Of a stretch of DNA of 64,000 nt, positions 21,720 to 33,612 are shown piece after piece. Position 1 is the stretch's first letter, and the number at the start of each line of letters is the position of its first letter. A model generated the notes under the pieces. That model saw only the letters and a program-made list of their open reading frames with translations, was not told the origin of the DNA and made no database searches. Source of the stretch: Scylla paramamosain (lineage: Eukaryota; Arthropoda; Malacostraca; Decapoda; Portunidae); contig NC_087158.1 in assembly GCF_035594125.1 (NCBI RefSeq), positions 6,312,501-6,376,500 on the forward strand, read 5' to 3'. The position numbers and the translations under genes were made by a program.

Positions 21720-23343
21720 TTTTTTTTTTTTTTCCCCTTTCCGCCCCCTTTTTTCTTTTCCTTTTTTTTTTTTACGTAGGAGGGACACTGGCCAAGGGCA
21801 ACAAAAATCCAATAAAAAAAAAGCCCACTGTGATGCTAGTTCCAGAAAAGGGTCCAAACCGGTAGTCAAAAATTAAAGGATAAGTGTCTTGAAACCTCCC
21901 TCTTGAAGGAATTCAAGTCATAAGAAGGTGGAAATACAGAAGCAGGTAGGGAGTTCCAGAATTTACCAGAGAAAGGGATGAATGATTGAGAATACCAGTT
22001 AACTCTTGCATTAGAGAGGTGGACAGAATAGGGGTAAGAGAATGAAGAAAGTCTTATGCAGCAAGGCTGCAGGAGGAGGAGAGGCATGCAGTTAGCAAGA
22101 TCAGAAGAGCAGCTAGCTTGAAAACTGCAGTAGAAGATAGCTAGAGATGCAATATTGCAGCGATGAACAGAGGCTGAAGACAGTCAACTGGAAGAGAGGA
22201 GTTGATGAGACGAAAAGCTTTTGATTCCACCCTGTCTAGAAGAGCAGTAATAGTAGAACCTCCCAGACGTGTGAAGCATACTCCATACATGCACGGATAA
22301 GGCCCTTGTATAGAGTTAGCAGTGGGAGGGGTGAGAAAAACTGGCAGAGATGTCTCAGAACGCCTAACTTCATAGAAGCTGTTTTTAGCTAGAGATGAGA
22401 TGTGAAGTTTCCAGTTCAGATTATAAGTAAAGGACAGACCGAGGATGTTCAGTGTAGAAGAGGGACAGTTGAGTGTCACTGAAGAAGAGGGGATAGTTGT
22501 CTGGAAGGTTGTGTCGAGTTGATGGATGGAGGAATTGAGTTTTGAGACAATAAACAATACCAAGTTTGCTCTGCCCCAATCAGAAATTTTAGAAAGATCA
22601 GAACTCAGGTGTTCTGTGGCTTCCCTGCGTGAAATGTTTACTTCTTGAAGGGTTGGACGTCTATGAAAAGATGTGGAAAAGTGCTGGATGGTATCATCAG
22701 TGTAGGAGTGGATAGGACAAGAAGTTTGGTTTAGAAGGTCATTGATGAATAATAAGAAGAGAGTGGGTGCCAGGACAGAATCCTGAGGAACACCACTGTT
22801 AATAGATTTAGGAAAAAAAAGTGACCATCTAACACAGCAGCAACAGAATGGTCAGAAAGGAAACTTGAGATGAAGTTACAGAGAGAAGGACACAAGCCAT
22901 AGGAAGGTAGTTTGGAAATCAAAGCTTTGTGCCACACTCTATCAAAAGCTTTTGATATATCCAAGGCAACAGCAAAAGGTTCACCAAAATCTCTAAAAGA
23001 GATGACTGAGACTCAGTAAGGAAACCCAGAAGATCACCAGTAGAGCGGCCTTGACAGAACCCATACGGCAATCAGATAGAAGGTTGTGAAGTGACAGGTG
23101 TTTAAGAATCTTCCTCTTGAGGATAGATTAAAAAACTTTAGATAGGCAGGAAATTAAAGCAATAGGACGGTAGTTTGAGGGATTAGAATGGTCTTCCTTT
23201 TTAGGAACAGGCTGAATGTAGGCAAACTTCCAGCATGAAGGAAAGGTAGATGTTGACAGAGTTGAAAGAGTTTGACTAGGCAAGGTGCAAGCACAGAGGC
23301 ACAGTTTTGGAGAACAATAGGAGGGATCCCATCAGGCAACCTG
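21720..23343 (-). pseudogene. Jockey-type LINE, 5'-truncated
   Basis: On the minus strand, from about 23343: an RT start (PDGIPPIVLQNCASVLAPCL), then LDISKAFDRVWHKALISKLP (22731-22964), a YTDD box near 22703 (normally YADD), FNSSIHQLDT-type thumb sequence (22141-22563), and the C-terminal WNSLPASVFPPSYDLNSF (21866-22087). A 3' tail with an A-rich run follows to about 21720. Frameshifts and stops are many. The 5' half, including the endonuclease, is absent. The element at 26485-29530 is the same family in the same orientation. Plus-strand frames here are shadows. Confidence 0.8.
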
Positions 23344-23524
23344 TCTTTATATACCTTTCAAATCAGTAATTAATTAGAAAGTTATTATAATATCTGTACC
23401 ACTATTTCTTACCATAGATAGTATACATTTAGTTCAGATAACACTCCATTCTTGGCATCACACTTATTGAAACATCACACAACATCTCTATAATGGTCAG
23501 AAACAAATCCATGTAGCCATGCAC

Positions 23525-24665
23525 GGTGTGCACTGTGTTGTGTATTTACCTAGGTGTAATTTACAGGGCCCGAGCTACACTCATGTGGTCCCATCTCCAT
23601 ACCTATACATATCTAATTTTTCCTTTAGTTTGTGTACACTTGTTGCCAAAACTATACATATCTTCTTTTAGTCCATTCCAAACTTCAGTGTGTCTTTGTG
23701 GAAAACTATTCTTTGTGTTGTTTAGACATCTTCTTTTCCCTGCTTATGTGAGTGTCCCATTCTACTGTCATGACTGCTTGTCTCTTTTAGTAATGGTTTT
23801 GTCATTACCAACTTCATTTTGTTTGCCAACTTGTAGATAGTTATCAAATCTCTTTCTCTCCTTTGTTCCAGTATTGGTAAATCTATTTTTTCTAATCTTT
23901 CTTCATAACTTAATTCCTCAAATTCTGCCACCATTTTTGTTGCTATTGTTTGTATTCTTCCTAACTTGTTTACATGCTTCTTACATAGAGACTACACAAC
24001 TGCTGCATATTCCAATCTAGGTCTTATTATCATAGGGATTATTTTTCTCATCTTACTTTTGTTCATGAGGTAAGAAGCTGTACTATGTTTCATAGTAATC
24101 TGTAAATGTTCTCCATATTCTACCTATATGCTTCTCTGGTTGGAAGTTATCTGGCTTTACTACTCCTAGATCCTTTTCTTCCTGGATCCTTTTAATATAT
24201 TCGTTTTCTACCTTGTATGTCCAATGTGGTCTTCTATTCACTTCTGCACATCTCCATCATATGACATTTGCTTACATCGAATTTAACTTCCCATTTTTTG
24301 CTCCATTCACAAATTTTATTGGTCATATTGTAGATATTCACAGTCTTTGCAACTTTTTATTTCTTTTTGTAATTTAGCATTATCTGCAAATAGGCAGTTG
24401 TAGCTCTCAATTTTTTCAAGAATATCATTTATATAAACAATGAACAATACCATATTGGTGATAGTACTGACCCTTGTGGCACACCACTCTTTACTGTTTT
24501 CCAAACCAACTTTTCATCATTAGCTACTGTTCTCATTTCTCATCATTTGAAGTAATTTTCTATCCACTTTATACTTGTCCCATGTAGTCTCTTAATATTT
24601 TCAAGTTTCCACATAAGTCTTTCATGGGGGAACCTTGTCAAAAGCTTTTTATCAGATCTAGTTAT
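23525..24665 (-). pseudogene. CR1/L2-type LINE fragment (second family)
   Basis: Minus strand. RT remnants VLFIVYINDILEKIESYN and LFADNAKL (24316-24504; FADD box with the second Asp changed to Asn) are followed by the C-terminal block MVAEFEELSYEERLEKIDLPILEQRRERD (23722-23934). The 3' end near 23525 has CTAGGTAAATACAC, a familiar end for such LINEs in crustaceans. Probably the family whose ORF1/endonuclease is at 14030-15780. The plus-strand frame 23526-23840 is antisense. Confidence 0.7.
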
Positions 24666-24811
24666 ATACAGTCCACAAATGCTTCTCTTTCCTACATGAT
24701 GTCATCACTCTTGAGCTGAAGCTTAATAGATTTGTTACACATGATTTTCTTTTCCTGGAGCCATATTGTTTGGCTGTTATTATTCCTTCTTTTATAAGAA
24801 TTCTGCTGCCC

Positions 24812-24865
<54 letters not shown>

Positions 24866-25286
24866 GAGGGGGACAGAATTTGATAATAACACTGACATTA
24901 CAGTTGTTACTCTTCCTTCATAATGTGCAATTAGTGATTGGGTGCCAATTATACCAGAGACACTCTTCAGTGAATTCTTTCACTCATAATACCCCATAAT
25001 CAATGATCTAGTGCCTCTAAATATTACAGTAATAAAATTATTTTGTAATCACCTTTCAACAAGCATTACCTACTCAGCTAGACTACCAGTATGCAGAAAC
25101 TTCTGCTAGCCCCTAAGCAACGGGTGTTTTGTGCAGAAACCTCTTCTTGTAATGAGTTTTTAGAGAAAAATAACTCTTATTCCTAGCTATATCTCATTTA
25201 GTACAGATTCTAGAATAATGAAACTTACAGCATAAGAAGCACCTATCCTTCTCCATTCTAGTGGTACTTTTGTCTGACTCATTATT
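24666..25286. other. Unassigned stretch with (GT)n microsatellite
   Basis: A (GT)n tract lies at 24815-24863, otherwise unremarkable AT-rich DNA. It is part of the 3.4 kb missing from the left arm. Frames 24692-24999 are repeat artefacts. Confidence 0.7.
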
Positions 25287-25867
25287 TTAGTTCAACAGGA
25301 AGTAAAGGTGTGTTCATTATGCTGGATATAGTACTGGCTACAGCTCACTTGCTCCACCTGCCCTCACTGCTTTCCCCACATATCAAAAGGAATGTTCTTC
25401 CACTGTGACTCCTTGTCTAACAGCACTTAATGGGAGTGGATGAGGTTAGCTTGCATTTGCACTAAGCCATTCATTAGGATGAGGGCAGATCACCTCCTTC
25501 CATGATACTTGCCTTGTATAGAATACCAGATGGCAAGTCACTAAAAGTGGCAGGGAGCAGCTTTGTAAATGTTGCTAAGTAATGTTCAAAATATCTCTCT
25601 CCCACTTTCATTTTGATTTAAGGATTGAAAATCATGAGGCACATACATTCATTACCCATCAGAGCCCTGAGATGCACACCACTGTGTTGCTTGTTGCTCA
25701 GGGGGTTAAAATTATTGATACCTGAGAGATGTTACTCTAAAAACTGGAAAAATAAATAACAGGCAGCTCTAAATAAATTATATACTGTCGACAAATAACA
25801 ACAGTAGCTTATGTAAAAAGGAACATAAATGCTTAGTACACATTTTTAGACCTCAGCTAGGATGTGA

Positions 25868-25990
25868 AAACATGAGCTAAAGCTAAACTAGATGTGATGT
25901 ACTTTATGATTATGTCAGCTAAAGGCTTGTCCTTTAAGCTTGTCAGATCTGGTTTCAATCCCTGGTCACATCCACTTCCCATGTTTATAA
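25868..25990 (+). repeat. SINE-like repeat, copy 1 (possible tRNA-derived)
   Basis: Shares a layout with 26365-26480: GAGCTAAAGCTAAACTAGAT, a possible A-box region, then GGTTTCAATCCC (B-box-like) and TGGTCACATCCAC, followed by a T-rich tract. The left-arm breakpoint at 8374 falls inside this repeat. Confidence 0.45.
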
Positions 25991-26364
25991 ATTTTTTTTT
26001 TTTTCATAATTTTTAATTTTGTAATAGGAAATGTATTTCTTTGTTTAACTATGACATTGGCAACATGGTGGTGGGATGGTCTTAAAAGATTTCATATAGG
26101 GGAAAGAATAAAGCCTAGTATGAACTTATGATGGCATTGTTTTGTTGAGTCAAACAGGAAATGAGTGTCCCACCCAAAAAAGGGAGAAAACATGAATGGA
26201 GCAGGGGCTTCCTAGTGAATACTCTGGTAAACCTTGCAAGACCAGAACCACACTTCCCAGACACAAACTTTCGATTGTTTGGATACTTATTGTAGCACAT
26301 TAGATTAATGAAACATCAGAAATTAACCTAGAAGGAAGAGCCATGTAATGCAGTGATAGGACAC
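25991..26364. other. Unassigned stretch
   Basis: AT-rich, no gene or known repeat recognised. The frame 26115-26300 has no visible domain. Confidence 0.5.
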
Positions 26365-26480
26365 AAATATGAGCCAAAGCTAGATTAGCTGTGAGGTACC
26401 TCATGGTCCAGTTAGTTAAGGCTTGGTATTCTGATATGTTCATTCCTGGTTCAGTCCCTGATCACATCTACCTCCCTTTT
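26365..26480 (+). repeat. SINE-like repeat, copy 2 (possible tRNA-derived)
   Basis: GGTCCAGTTAGTTAAGGC resembles a tRNA A-box region, and 29 nt further GGTTCAGTCCC resembles a B-box. The same flanking phrase (GAGCCAAAGCTAGATTAGCT) as copy 1 precedes it. It abuts the 3' tail of the minus-strand Jockey-type LINE. Confidence 0.45.
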
Positions 26481-26484
26481 TTTT

Positions 26485-29400
26485 CTTTTCTTCCCCTTCA
26501 TGTAGGAGTGGCACAGGCCAAGGGAAACAAAAATTCCAGCAAAAAAAAAAAAAAAAAAAAAAAAAACAGCCACTGAGGTGCCAGTCCCCAAACAGTCAAA
26601 AATGTTAGTCAAAAATACAAGTTAAGTGTCTTGAAACCTCACTCTTGAAAGAGTTCAAGTCATAGGAAGGTGGAAATACAGAGGCAGGCAGGGAGTTCCA
26701 AGGTTTACTAGAGAAAGGGATGAATGATTGAGAATACTGGTTAACTTGCATTAGGGAAATGGACAGAATAGGGATGAGAGAAAAAAGCAAGTCTTATGCA
26801 GCAAAACCAAGGGAGGAGGGGAGGCATGCACTTCACAAGATAAGAAGAGCAGTTGGCATGAAAATAGCAGTAGAAGATAGCAAGAGATGTAACATTGCAG
26901 CAATGAGAATGAGGCTGAAGACGGTCAGTTAGAGGAAAGGAGTTGATGAGATGGAAAACTTTTGATTACACCCTATCTAAAAGATAGCATACTACATACA
27001 TGGACGGATAAGGAGGGGTGGGGGTGAGAAAAACTGGTGAAGAAGACTGATGCCTAACTTCACAGAAACTGTTTTAGCTAGAGATGAGATGTGAAGTTTC
27101 CAGTTTAGATTATGATTAAAGGACAGAGGACAGACTGAGGATGTTCAGTGTAGAGAAGGGGGACGGTTGAGTGTCACTGAAGAAGAGGGGATAGTTGTCT
27201 GGAAGGTTGTGTCGAGTTGATAGACGGAGGAATTGAATTCTTGGGACACTGAACAATACTAAGTTCACTCTCTCCCAGTCAGAAATTTTGGAGAGATCAG
27301 AAGTCAGGAATTCTGTGGCTTCCTTGTGTGAACTGTTTACTTCCTGAAGGATTGGACATCTACAAAAAGACGCGGAAAAGTGCAGGGTGGTATCATCAGC
27401 ATAGGAATGGATAGGACAAAAGTTTGGTTTAGAAGGTCATTGATGAATAATAGGAAGAGAGTGGGTGACAGGACAAAACCCTGAGGAACACCATTGTCAA
27501 TAGATTTAGGAGAAGAACAGTGACCATCTACCACAGTACCAATAGAATGGTCAGAAAAGAAACTCGAGATCAAGTTACCAAGAGAAGGATAGAGGCTGTA
27601 GGAGGGTAATTTGGAAATCAAAGCTTTGTGCCACTCTATCAAAAGCTTTTGATATGTCTAAGGCATCAGCAAAAGATTCACCAAAATCTCTAAAAGAGGA
27701 TAATCAAGACTCAGTAAGGAAAGCCGGATCACCAGTAGAGTGGCATTGACGGAACCCATACTGTTGATCAGATAGAAGGTTGTGAAGTGATAGATGTTTA
27801 AGAATCTTCCTGTTGATGCATTAAAAACTTCAGATAAGCAGGAAATTACAGCAACAGGATGGTTATTTGAGGGATTAGAATGGTCACCCTTTTTAGGAAT
27901 AGGCTGAATGTAGGCAAGATTCCAGCAAGAAGAAAAGATAGATGTTGATAGACAAAGATGAAAGAGTTTGACTAGGCAAGGTGCAAGCACAGAGGAGCAG
28001 TTTTGGAGAACAATAGGAGGGACCCCATCAGGTCCATAAGCCTTCCGAGGGTTTAGGCCAGCAAGGGCATGGAAAACATCATTGTGAAGAATTTTAATAG
28101 GTAGCATGGAGGATGGAGGAGAGGGAGGAACAAGCCCTGAATTGTCCAAGGTAGAGTTTTTAGCAAAGGTTTGAGCAAAGAGTTCAGCTTTAGAGATAGA
28201 TATGATAACAGTGGTACCATCTGGTTGAAATAAAGGAGGGAAAGAAGAAGCAAAGTTATTGGAGGTGTTTTTGGCTAGGTGCCAGAGATCATGAGGGGAG
28301 GTAGATCTTGAAAGATTTTGACACTCTATTAATGAAGGAGTTTTGGCTAGTCGGAGAACAGACTTGGCATGGTTCCGGGCAGAAATATAAAGTGCAAGAG
28401 ATTCTAGTAATGGAAGGCTCAGGTACCTTTTGTGAGCTACCTCTCTATCATGAATAGCAGGAGAACATGCTGTGTTAAACCAAGGTTTGGAAAGTTTAGG
28501 TATGGGCAGAAATATAAAGTGCAAGAGATTCTGGTAATGGAAGGCTCAAGTACCTTTTGTGAGCTACCTCTCTATCATGAATAGCAGGAGAACAGGCTGT
28601 GTTAAACCAAGGTTTGGAAGGTTTAGGTCGAGAAAAAGAGTGAGGAATGTTGGGCCCGATGCCAGACACTATCACCTCCGTTATGGGCTCGGCACACAGT
28701 CTCTGGCACAGAAGCAGTAGTCATTCCAAGGAAATTCAGCAAAATACCTCCTCAGTTCCCCCCAACTAGCAGAGGCAAAACACCAGAGGCACCTCTCCTT
28801 AGGAGATCCTGAGGATGGATTGGAGCAATAGGACAAGATACAGATATGAGATTGTGATTGGAGGAGCCCAATGGAGAAGATAGGGTAACAGCATAAGCAG
28901 AAGGATTAGAGGTTAGGAAAAGGTCAAGAATGTTGGGTGTATCTCCAAAACGGTCAAGGATATGAGCAAGGTGTTGCACCAATTGGAGGATAGCAAAGTT
29001 GAAGGCTAGTTCACCATGATGGTCAGTGAAGGGAGAGGAAACCCAAAGCTGGTGGTGAACATTGAAGTCTCCAAGAATGGAGGTCTCTGCAAAAGGGAAG
29101 TGAGTCAGAATGTGCTCCACTTTGGAGGTTAAGTAGTCAAAGAATTTCTTATAGTCTGAGGAGTTAGGTGAGAGGTATACAGCACAGATAAATTTAGTTT
29201 GAGAGTGACTCTGTAATAGTAGCCAGATGGTGAAAAACTCGGAATATTCAAGAGTGTGGGCACAACAGCAGGTTAAGTCATTGCGCACATAAACGCAACA
29301 TTCAGCTTTGGATTGAAAATGAGAATAAAGAAAGTAGGAGGGAACAGAAAAGGGGCTATTGTAAGTTGCCTCAGACACCTATGTTTCAGTGAGGAAAAGA

Positions 29401-29530
29401 AGATGAGGTTTAGTAGAGGAGAGATTGTGTTCTAGAAATTGAAAACTAGATTTAAGACTGTGAATGTTGCAGAAATTAATGAAGAAAAAGTTGAGGGGGG
29501 GTCTCAAGAGACTTACGGTTGATACCAGAA
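26485..29530 (-). pseudogene. Jockey-type LINE, nearly complete ORF2 relic
   Basis: Minus strand, in order: the endonuclease start (NIHSLKSSFQFLEHNLSS and FLTET, broken by a TAG) near 29480-29385; the endonuclease body 29378-28752 with [12 protein letters not shown] and [15 protein letters not shown] (catalytic SDH changed to SNH); a linker and RT start 28524-27658 (RKAYGPDGVPPIVLQNCSS); RT 27642-27337 with HKALISKLPSYSLYP and GVPQGFVLSPTLFLLFINDL; an intact YADD near 27405; and a C-terminal WNSLPASVFPPSYDLNSF block 26790-26605 followed by an A-rich 3' tail. A 127-bp tandem duplication interrupts it at about 28381-28634. Jockey assignment is by motif recognition. Confidence 0.85.
28381..28634. 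repeat. 127-bp tandem duplication inside the Jockey-type LINE
   Basis: The phrase AGAAATATAAAGTGCAAGAG starts at 28381 and again at 28508. The two units are nearly identical, and the duplication shifts the linker region of the element. Confidence 0.9.
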
Positions 29531-29639
29531 GACACTAGCCTTGATGAGCATCACCAACAGGACACATCAAGAAAATTTTAAGTTGGTTTTTACCTAATTA
29601 TTTTTTATTATTTTATTCATAATACTGTACATGCATATC

Positions 29640-29735
29640 ATAAATAAAGATGAGGTTTACTAGAGGAGAGGTGATGTTGTACAGATAGAAAATTATATCT
29701 AAGACAGCAAATGTTACACAATTTAATGAAGAAAA
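29640..29735. repeat. Diverged second copy of the LINE 5' edge
   Basis: GATGAGGTTTACTAGAGGAG and the following 90 bp resemble 29401-29490 of the adjacent Jockey-type LINE, suggesting a local duplication or an older truncated copy. Confidence 0.6.
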
Positions 29736-29817
29736 GTTATAATATACCAGTAAAATGCCTTGGAAGGCGATTAACGAGCAAAGATGTCAGTAATGCATCA
29801 GTGGAAGGGGTATTTCA

Positions 29818-29854
<37 letters not shown>
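29818..29854. repeat. (AG)n microsatellite
   Basis: About 37 bp of AG repeat. The frame 29711-30106 across it is not a gene. Confidence 0.97.
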
Positions 29855-29855
<1 letters not shown>

Positions 29856-30532
29856 CAACTTCAGGCACCCCACACATCATGCACTTGCCTAATATTCAAA
29901 TCACTCTAGCTCAAAACTCTATAAGAGCCCAGTGGTTGTGCTATATACCACTTGATAGGAAATTTCATTTTGTGTTCAGTGGTATCTATCCGCTCTCATT
30001 GAGACAAAAGAAAATTGGTGAAAATTGCAGAAAACTGATGGTCACTTTACAAAAATTTTTGTATTGTATTTTGCATATGCACAGTAGTGTTGCAAATTTC
30101 ACATGATTTTACATCATAACTTGTATTACTCTTATTACCAACAAAAATTTGAGCTTGATCAGTTAATTACTTAAAAAGTTGTAATTTTGACTTTGTGCAT
30201 GTACAGTGCTACTTCAAAGTTGACGTAAGGAATTTTATTAAAATTATAACATGACACTTCTTAAGTTTCATTAAAACTGGTTGAGTAGTTTTTGAGAAAT
30301 CCCATTTCTGACACCCTTCTACTTTTAGTAAGTTAACTTCACCCAATAGAAGAGATGAAAGCTATATCATAAAAAATTGATAGAGGTGTGCTATTATATG
30401 ATGCTAATTTTGTTACGATCAGTCACGTAGTTCTGGAGATATTAGCGATTGAATAGGGTTATGGTCAGACCGAGCCAGGCCCCTCAAAACGAAACAACAA
30501 CCTCCATAGTAAACTTTGTTTCGCTCATAATT
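29855..30532. other. Unassigned, possible old transposon
   Basis: AT-rich. Phrases such as GGTTGAGTAGTTTTTGAGAA near 30280 and GTAGTTCTGGAGATATT near 30428 resemble pieces of degenerate repeats, but no ends or coding sequence could be set. Confidence 0.35.
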
Positions 30533-30945
30533 AATTTCTCACTCTTTCATAAAAGAGAACATAGTTATCCATTCAATCATGAGTTCCCCTTCAATACAGG
30601 GAGTGTAATATATATACCTCCCATATTTATAATATATGAATTTCTCACTCTTTCATAAAAGAGAACATAGTTATCCATTCAATCATGAAGAGTTCCCCTT
30701 CAGTACAGGGACTGTAATATATATACCTCTCATATTTATAATATATGAATTTCTCACTCTTTCATGAAAGAAAACATAGTTATCCATTCAATCATGATGA
30801 GTTCCCCTTCAATACAGGGACTGTAATATACATACCTCCCATATTTATAATATATGAATTTCTCTCTTTCATAAAGGAGAACATAGAGTTCTTTGTTTAA
30901 TCATGATTAGTTCCTTTTCATTACATGGACTGTACTAAATACATA
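30533..30945. repeat. Tandem repeat, four units of about 106-109 bp
   Basis: TTTCTCACTCTTTCATAAAA recurs at about 30535, 30641, 30750 and 30859. Each unit also contains GAACATAGTTATCCATTCAA, a GTTCCCCTTCA...ACAGGGACTG segment and TATTTATAATATATGAA. The fourth unit is the most diverged. This repeat is unrelated to the main satellite. Confidence 0.92.
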
Positions 30946-31415
30946 TTTTTTCTTAAGCTACTTTTTTAGAATACTTTTGGCTTAAGTTGAGAACTTGACC
31001 GCCCTGATTTGAGGAATGGTGAAGTGGAGCCACCAGGCACAATATCTACCAATTCACAAAACAGAGCAATGACTAAATTTTGACTTCTCTATTTCCTTAG
31101 TTTGGTGGCATCCCTACTTCCTTGATGCCATTTTCCTATCGTTCTATGCCAATAGAATGGAATACATCTACAACAAATAAGAGATAGCCTATAGCAGCGT
31201 TCCCTCACATATTCATGGTTTTGCATATTTGCAGAGTTTTCCCTAACCTAACTAATGGGGAGTTTTCAGAGCTGCCAGGTGTCACCACCAGCTCAGTCTT
31301 TCAGCCCAAAGAGCCCAAATTATTCTTTCAGTTATAAATTACAGTAACCCAAGATATAATGAACACATATGGGGGGAGAGTGGGTCACTTGAGATGAAAA
31401 TTTGCTATATATGTG

Positions 31416-31553
<138 letters not shown>

Positions 31554-32114
31554 CAGCAGACAGCAGCCTTAAATAGGTTGTTATACCTGAAATTTGGTAA
31601 ATAGAAGTTCATTATATCAAGGGTTTATTGTACATATCAACTTATTCCCGTTTTATTTTATAGTGCACTGTATTTTTTAATTAAAATATCGTGTACTATA
31701 CATATAAGAACTGTTTTTTATTGTCTTAAAGTGAATTGCTTAGTAAATGTGAGATGCATAGTTTAAGGTTTAAACTATAAATATAGGTAGTTCTGATCCT
31801 TATAGGGATGGTTTCCCATATTCACAGATTTTAATTATTTGCAAGAGGCTCTGGAATGTAACTCCCACAGATGGCAGGGAAACACTGCATATCTTCCCTC
31901 CCACAACAGCGATGCACTTCTGTGTTAAAGAGATGCAGCTAGTAAGCCAATATATACTCGTATATACTGATCGTTCAATTAATCCTTTGTCATAAAACTT
32001 CTCTGAAAAAATCTAGTGAACAATTTTTCCTCTATCACTGCACTGTCCTTGATCTAAATTACATATTAAAACTACACATGATAGTGTAATGATCAGTATG
32101 CTTGACTCACAAAC

Positions 32115-32153
<39 letters not shown>

Positions 32154-32509
32154 TTGGCTTTTGTCTCCAAACTCTCCCCCATAGAGAGACTGTATTAACT
32201 TGCAGAAATAAAGCTATCATTCAGGGAAACTGGTTTGTTTGCCAAACAAACATTACATTGCTGAATATTCTGTGGCACCAAATGCTTTGTCAGGAATTGT
32301 GGCAATGATATTTCAATCCTTGTCTTTGCATCCTACAATTTGTATGCTGAACATAAACCTTATCAACAAGTTTCTTGAGCTTCATATACTTTTATATATA
32401 TTACACAAAGTCCATGACAACTGAAAAAACTATGCAAATAATGAAATGTAGCAGTAGCATCAAGGTAACACCAGTCTGCTACTAATACTGCTGCCATCCA
32501 CCTTCTGAC

Positions 32510-32693
32510 CTGCTCAGATGAAGCAGAAGCGTTGTCCTCTTCAAAAGAATCCTCAGCCACCACACAAGACCGCTCATTGCTGTGGTAGTGTTGGGAGTAG
32601 AAGTTGGGGTAGTGGACAGGAGGAATGACACTGCCCTCACTCTGTGTTGAAAATATATGCTGCCATAAGATGGAGAAAATACTGAATCTGATA
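32510..32693 (-). CDS. Candidate exon B of the minus-strand host gene
   Basis: Minus strand: the acceptor TTTATTTCTGTCAG precedes 32693 and the donor GTCAGA follows 32510. The exon is 184 bp, one base plus 61 codons, and reads ...STQSEGSVIPPVHYPNFYSQHYHSNERSCVVAEDSFEEDNASASSEQ in several blocks, with no stop. It ends in phase 0, so it can join exon C (16772-16290) directly; the intron would be about 15.7 kb and full of retroelements. Internal AG sites (before the HIFSTQ or SEGSV codons) would instead start it in phase 0 and fit exon A. Comparison with the inverted copy shows two synonymous changes and one changed codon. Protein family not recognised. Confidence 0.5.
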
Positions 32694-33256
32694 CTGACAG
32701 AAATAAAGAACAAAATTGTTTTACAAAAATTTTATCATAATTGTTTATAATATCAAGCAAATCTACAGAACATAGGACAACTCTACAACAAGCAGGCTCC
32801 AGGCTCCAGGCTGGCAAGCTTGAATAGTCTACACATCATATAAACTTTTGACTGAATAAAGATTCAGATGGATCCATGCTATTTTACAGGATTTAAGCTT
32901 TTAACAATGATACAAGTTCCCCATCAAAGGAACAACAAACTAAAGTCAAGTATGTGATCTCCTTCACTTTGTGTGCCTTCTTGTTGCAGTAAAATAATGT
33001 TCAGCTTCATTTATCCAATTTTCATGGTCTAAATTAAACCTTTCTTATCAAAGATAATATAAGTTGTGGGATTTAGTTCACAATCAAATCAACATTTCTC
33101 TATTTTACCTACATCTGACATCTGTATTCATATGAATTTTTCTACAGCTACCCACCCAGCAAGAGAAGAGTGCTGTGGAGATCTCCATCACCCACAATAA
33201 GTCCCTGAAATGCCTAAATAAACTTGGGATTCATGTCAAATAAAAACAAAACTCAC

Positions 33257-33429
33257 TGGGACATAGTACACATTTGTAAGAGTCCAAGGCAAGACTATCC
33301 CACCATCTGTGTACCATGGAATGCTCCCAACAACTGGAGTTACCCACAACTGAGCTGCACTTGGTGCCAATAACCACTCATTCTCAGATACCCAACTCCT
33401 AAGCAAATCAATGCTGCATCTGATTACCA
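33257..33429 (-). CDS. Candidate exon A of the minus-strand host gene
   Basis: Minus strand: a possible acceptor (TATTGTCCTAG) before 33429 and a good donor (GTGAGTTTTG) after 33257. One frame is open across 173 bp (VIRCSIDLLRSWVSENEWLL, then SIPWYTDGGIVLPW). The exon ends in phase 0, which does not match the outermost acceptor of exon B, though internal acceptors there would fit. It may also be a chance frame or part of an unrecognised repeat. Only two amino-acid changes separate it from the copy at 10698-10870. Confidence 0.3.
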
Positions 33430-33612
33430 CTAGGACAATACTTAGTAAAAATGAACAAAGGTGGGGAGTTCCTCAGTCTATTACCATTACTGGGTAGGAT
33501 ACAGATGGAGAAATAGTACAAAAGACAGTTCAGTATTTGGTACAGTAGAGAACACTAACCCTCACCTATAGAAAGAGATCAGCCATCAATACTTTCAAAG
33601 GAATAATTTCAT

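Larger units (their letters stand above)
20841..25898. repeat. Inverted duplication, arm A' (right copy)
   Basis: Reverse complement of 8374-10026, containing an additional 3.4 kb (about 21873-25286: Jockey-type and CR1/L2-type LINE bodies). The left copy keeps the Jockey 3' tail but not its body, so the right copy is the fuller and probably older version. The boundary at 25898 falls inside a SINE-like repeat. Confidence 0.88.

Noticed and set aside
23526..23840. 104-aa plus-strand frame
   Set aside because: Antisense to the C-terminal region of the minus-strand CR1/L2-type LINE.
26395..26470. Functional tRNA gene
   Set aside because: A/B-box-like phrases exist, but no complete cloverleaf with acceptor stem pairing could be drawn; a SINE relic fits better.
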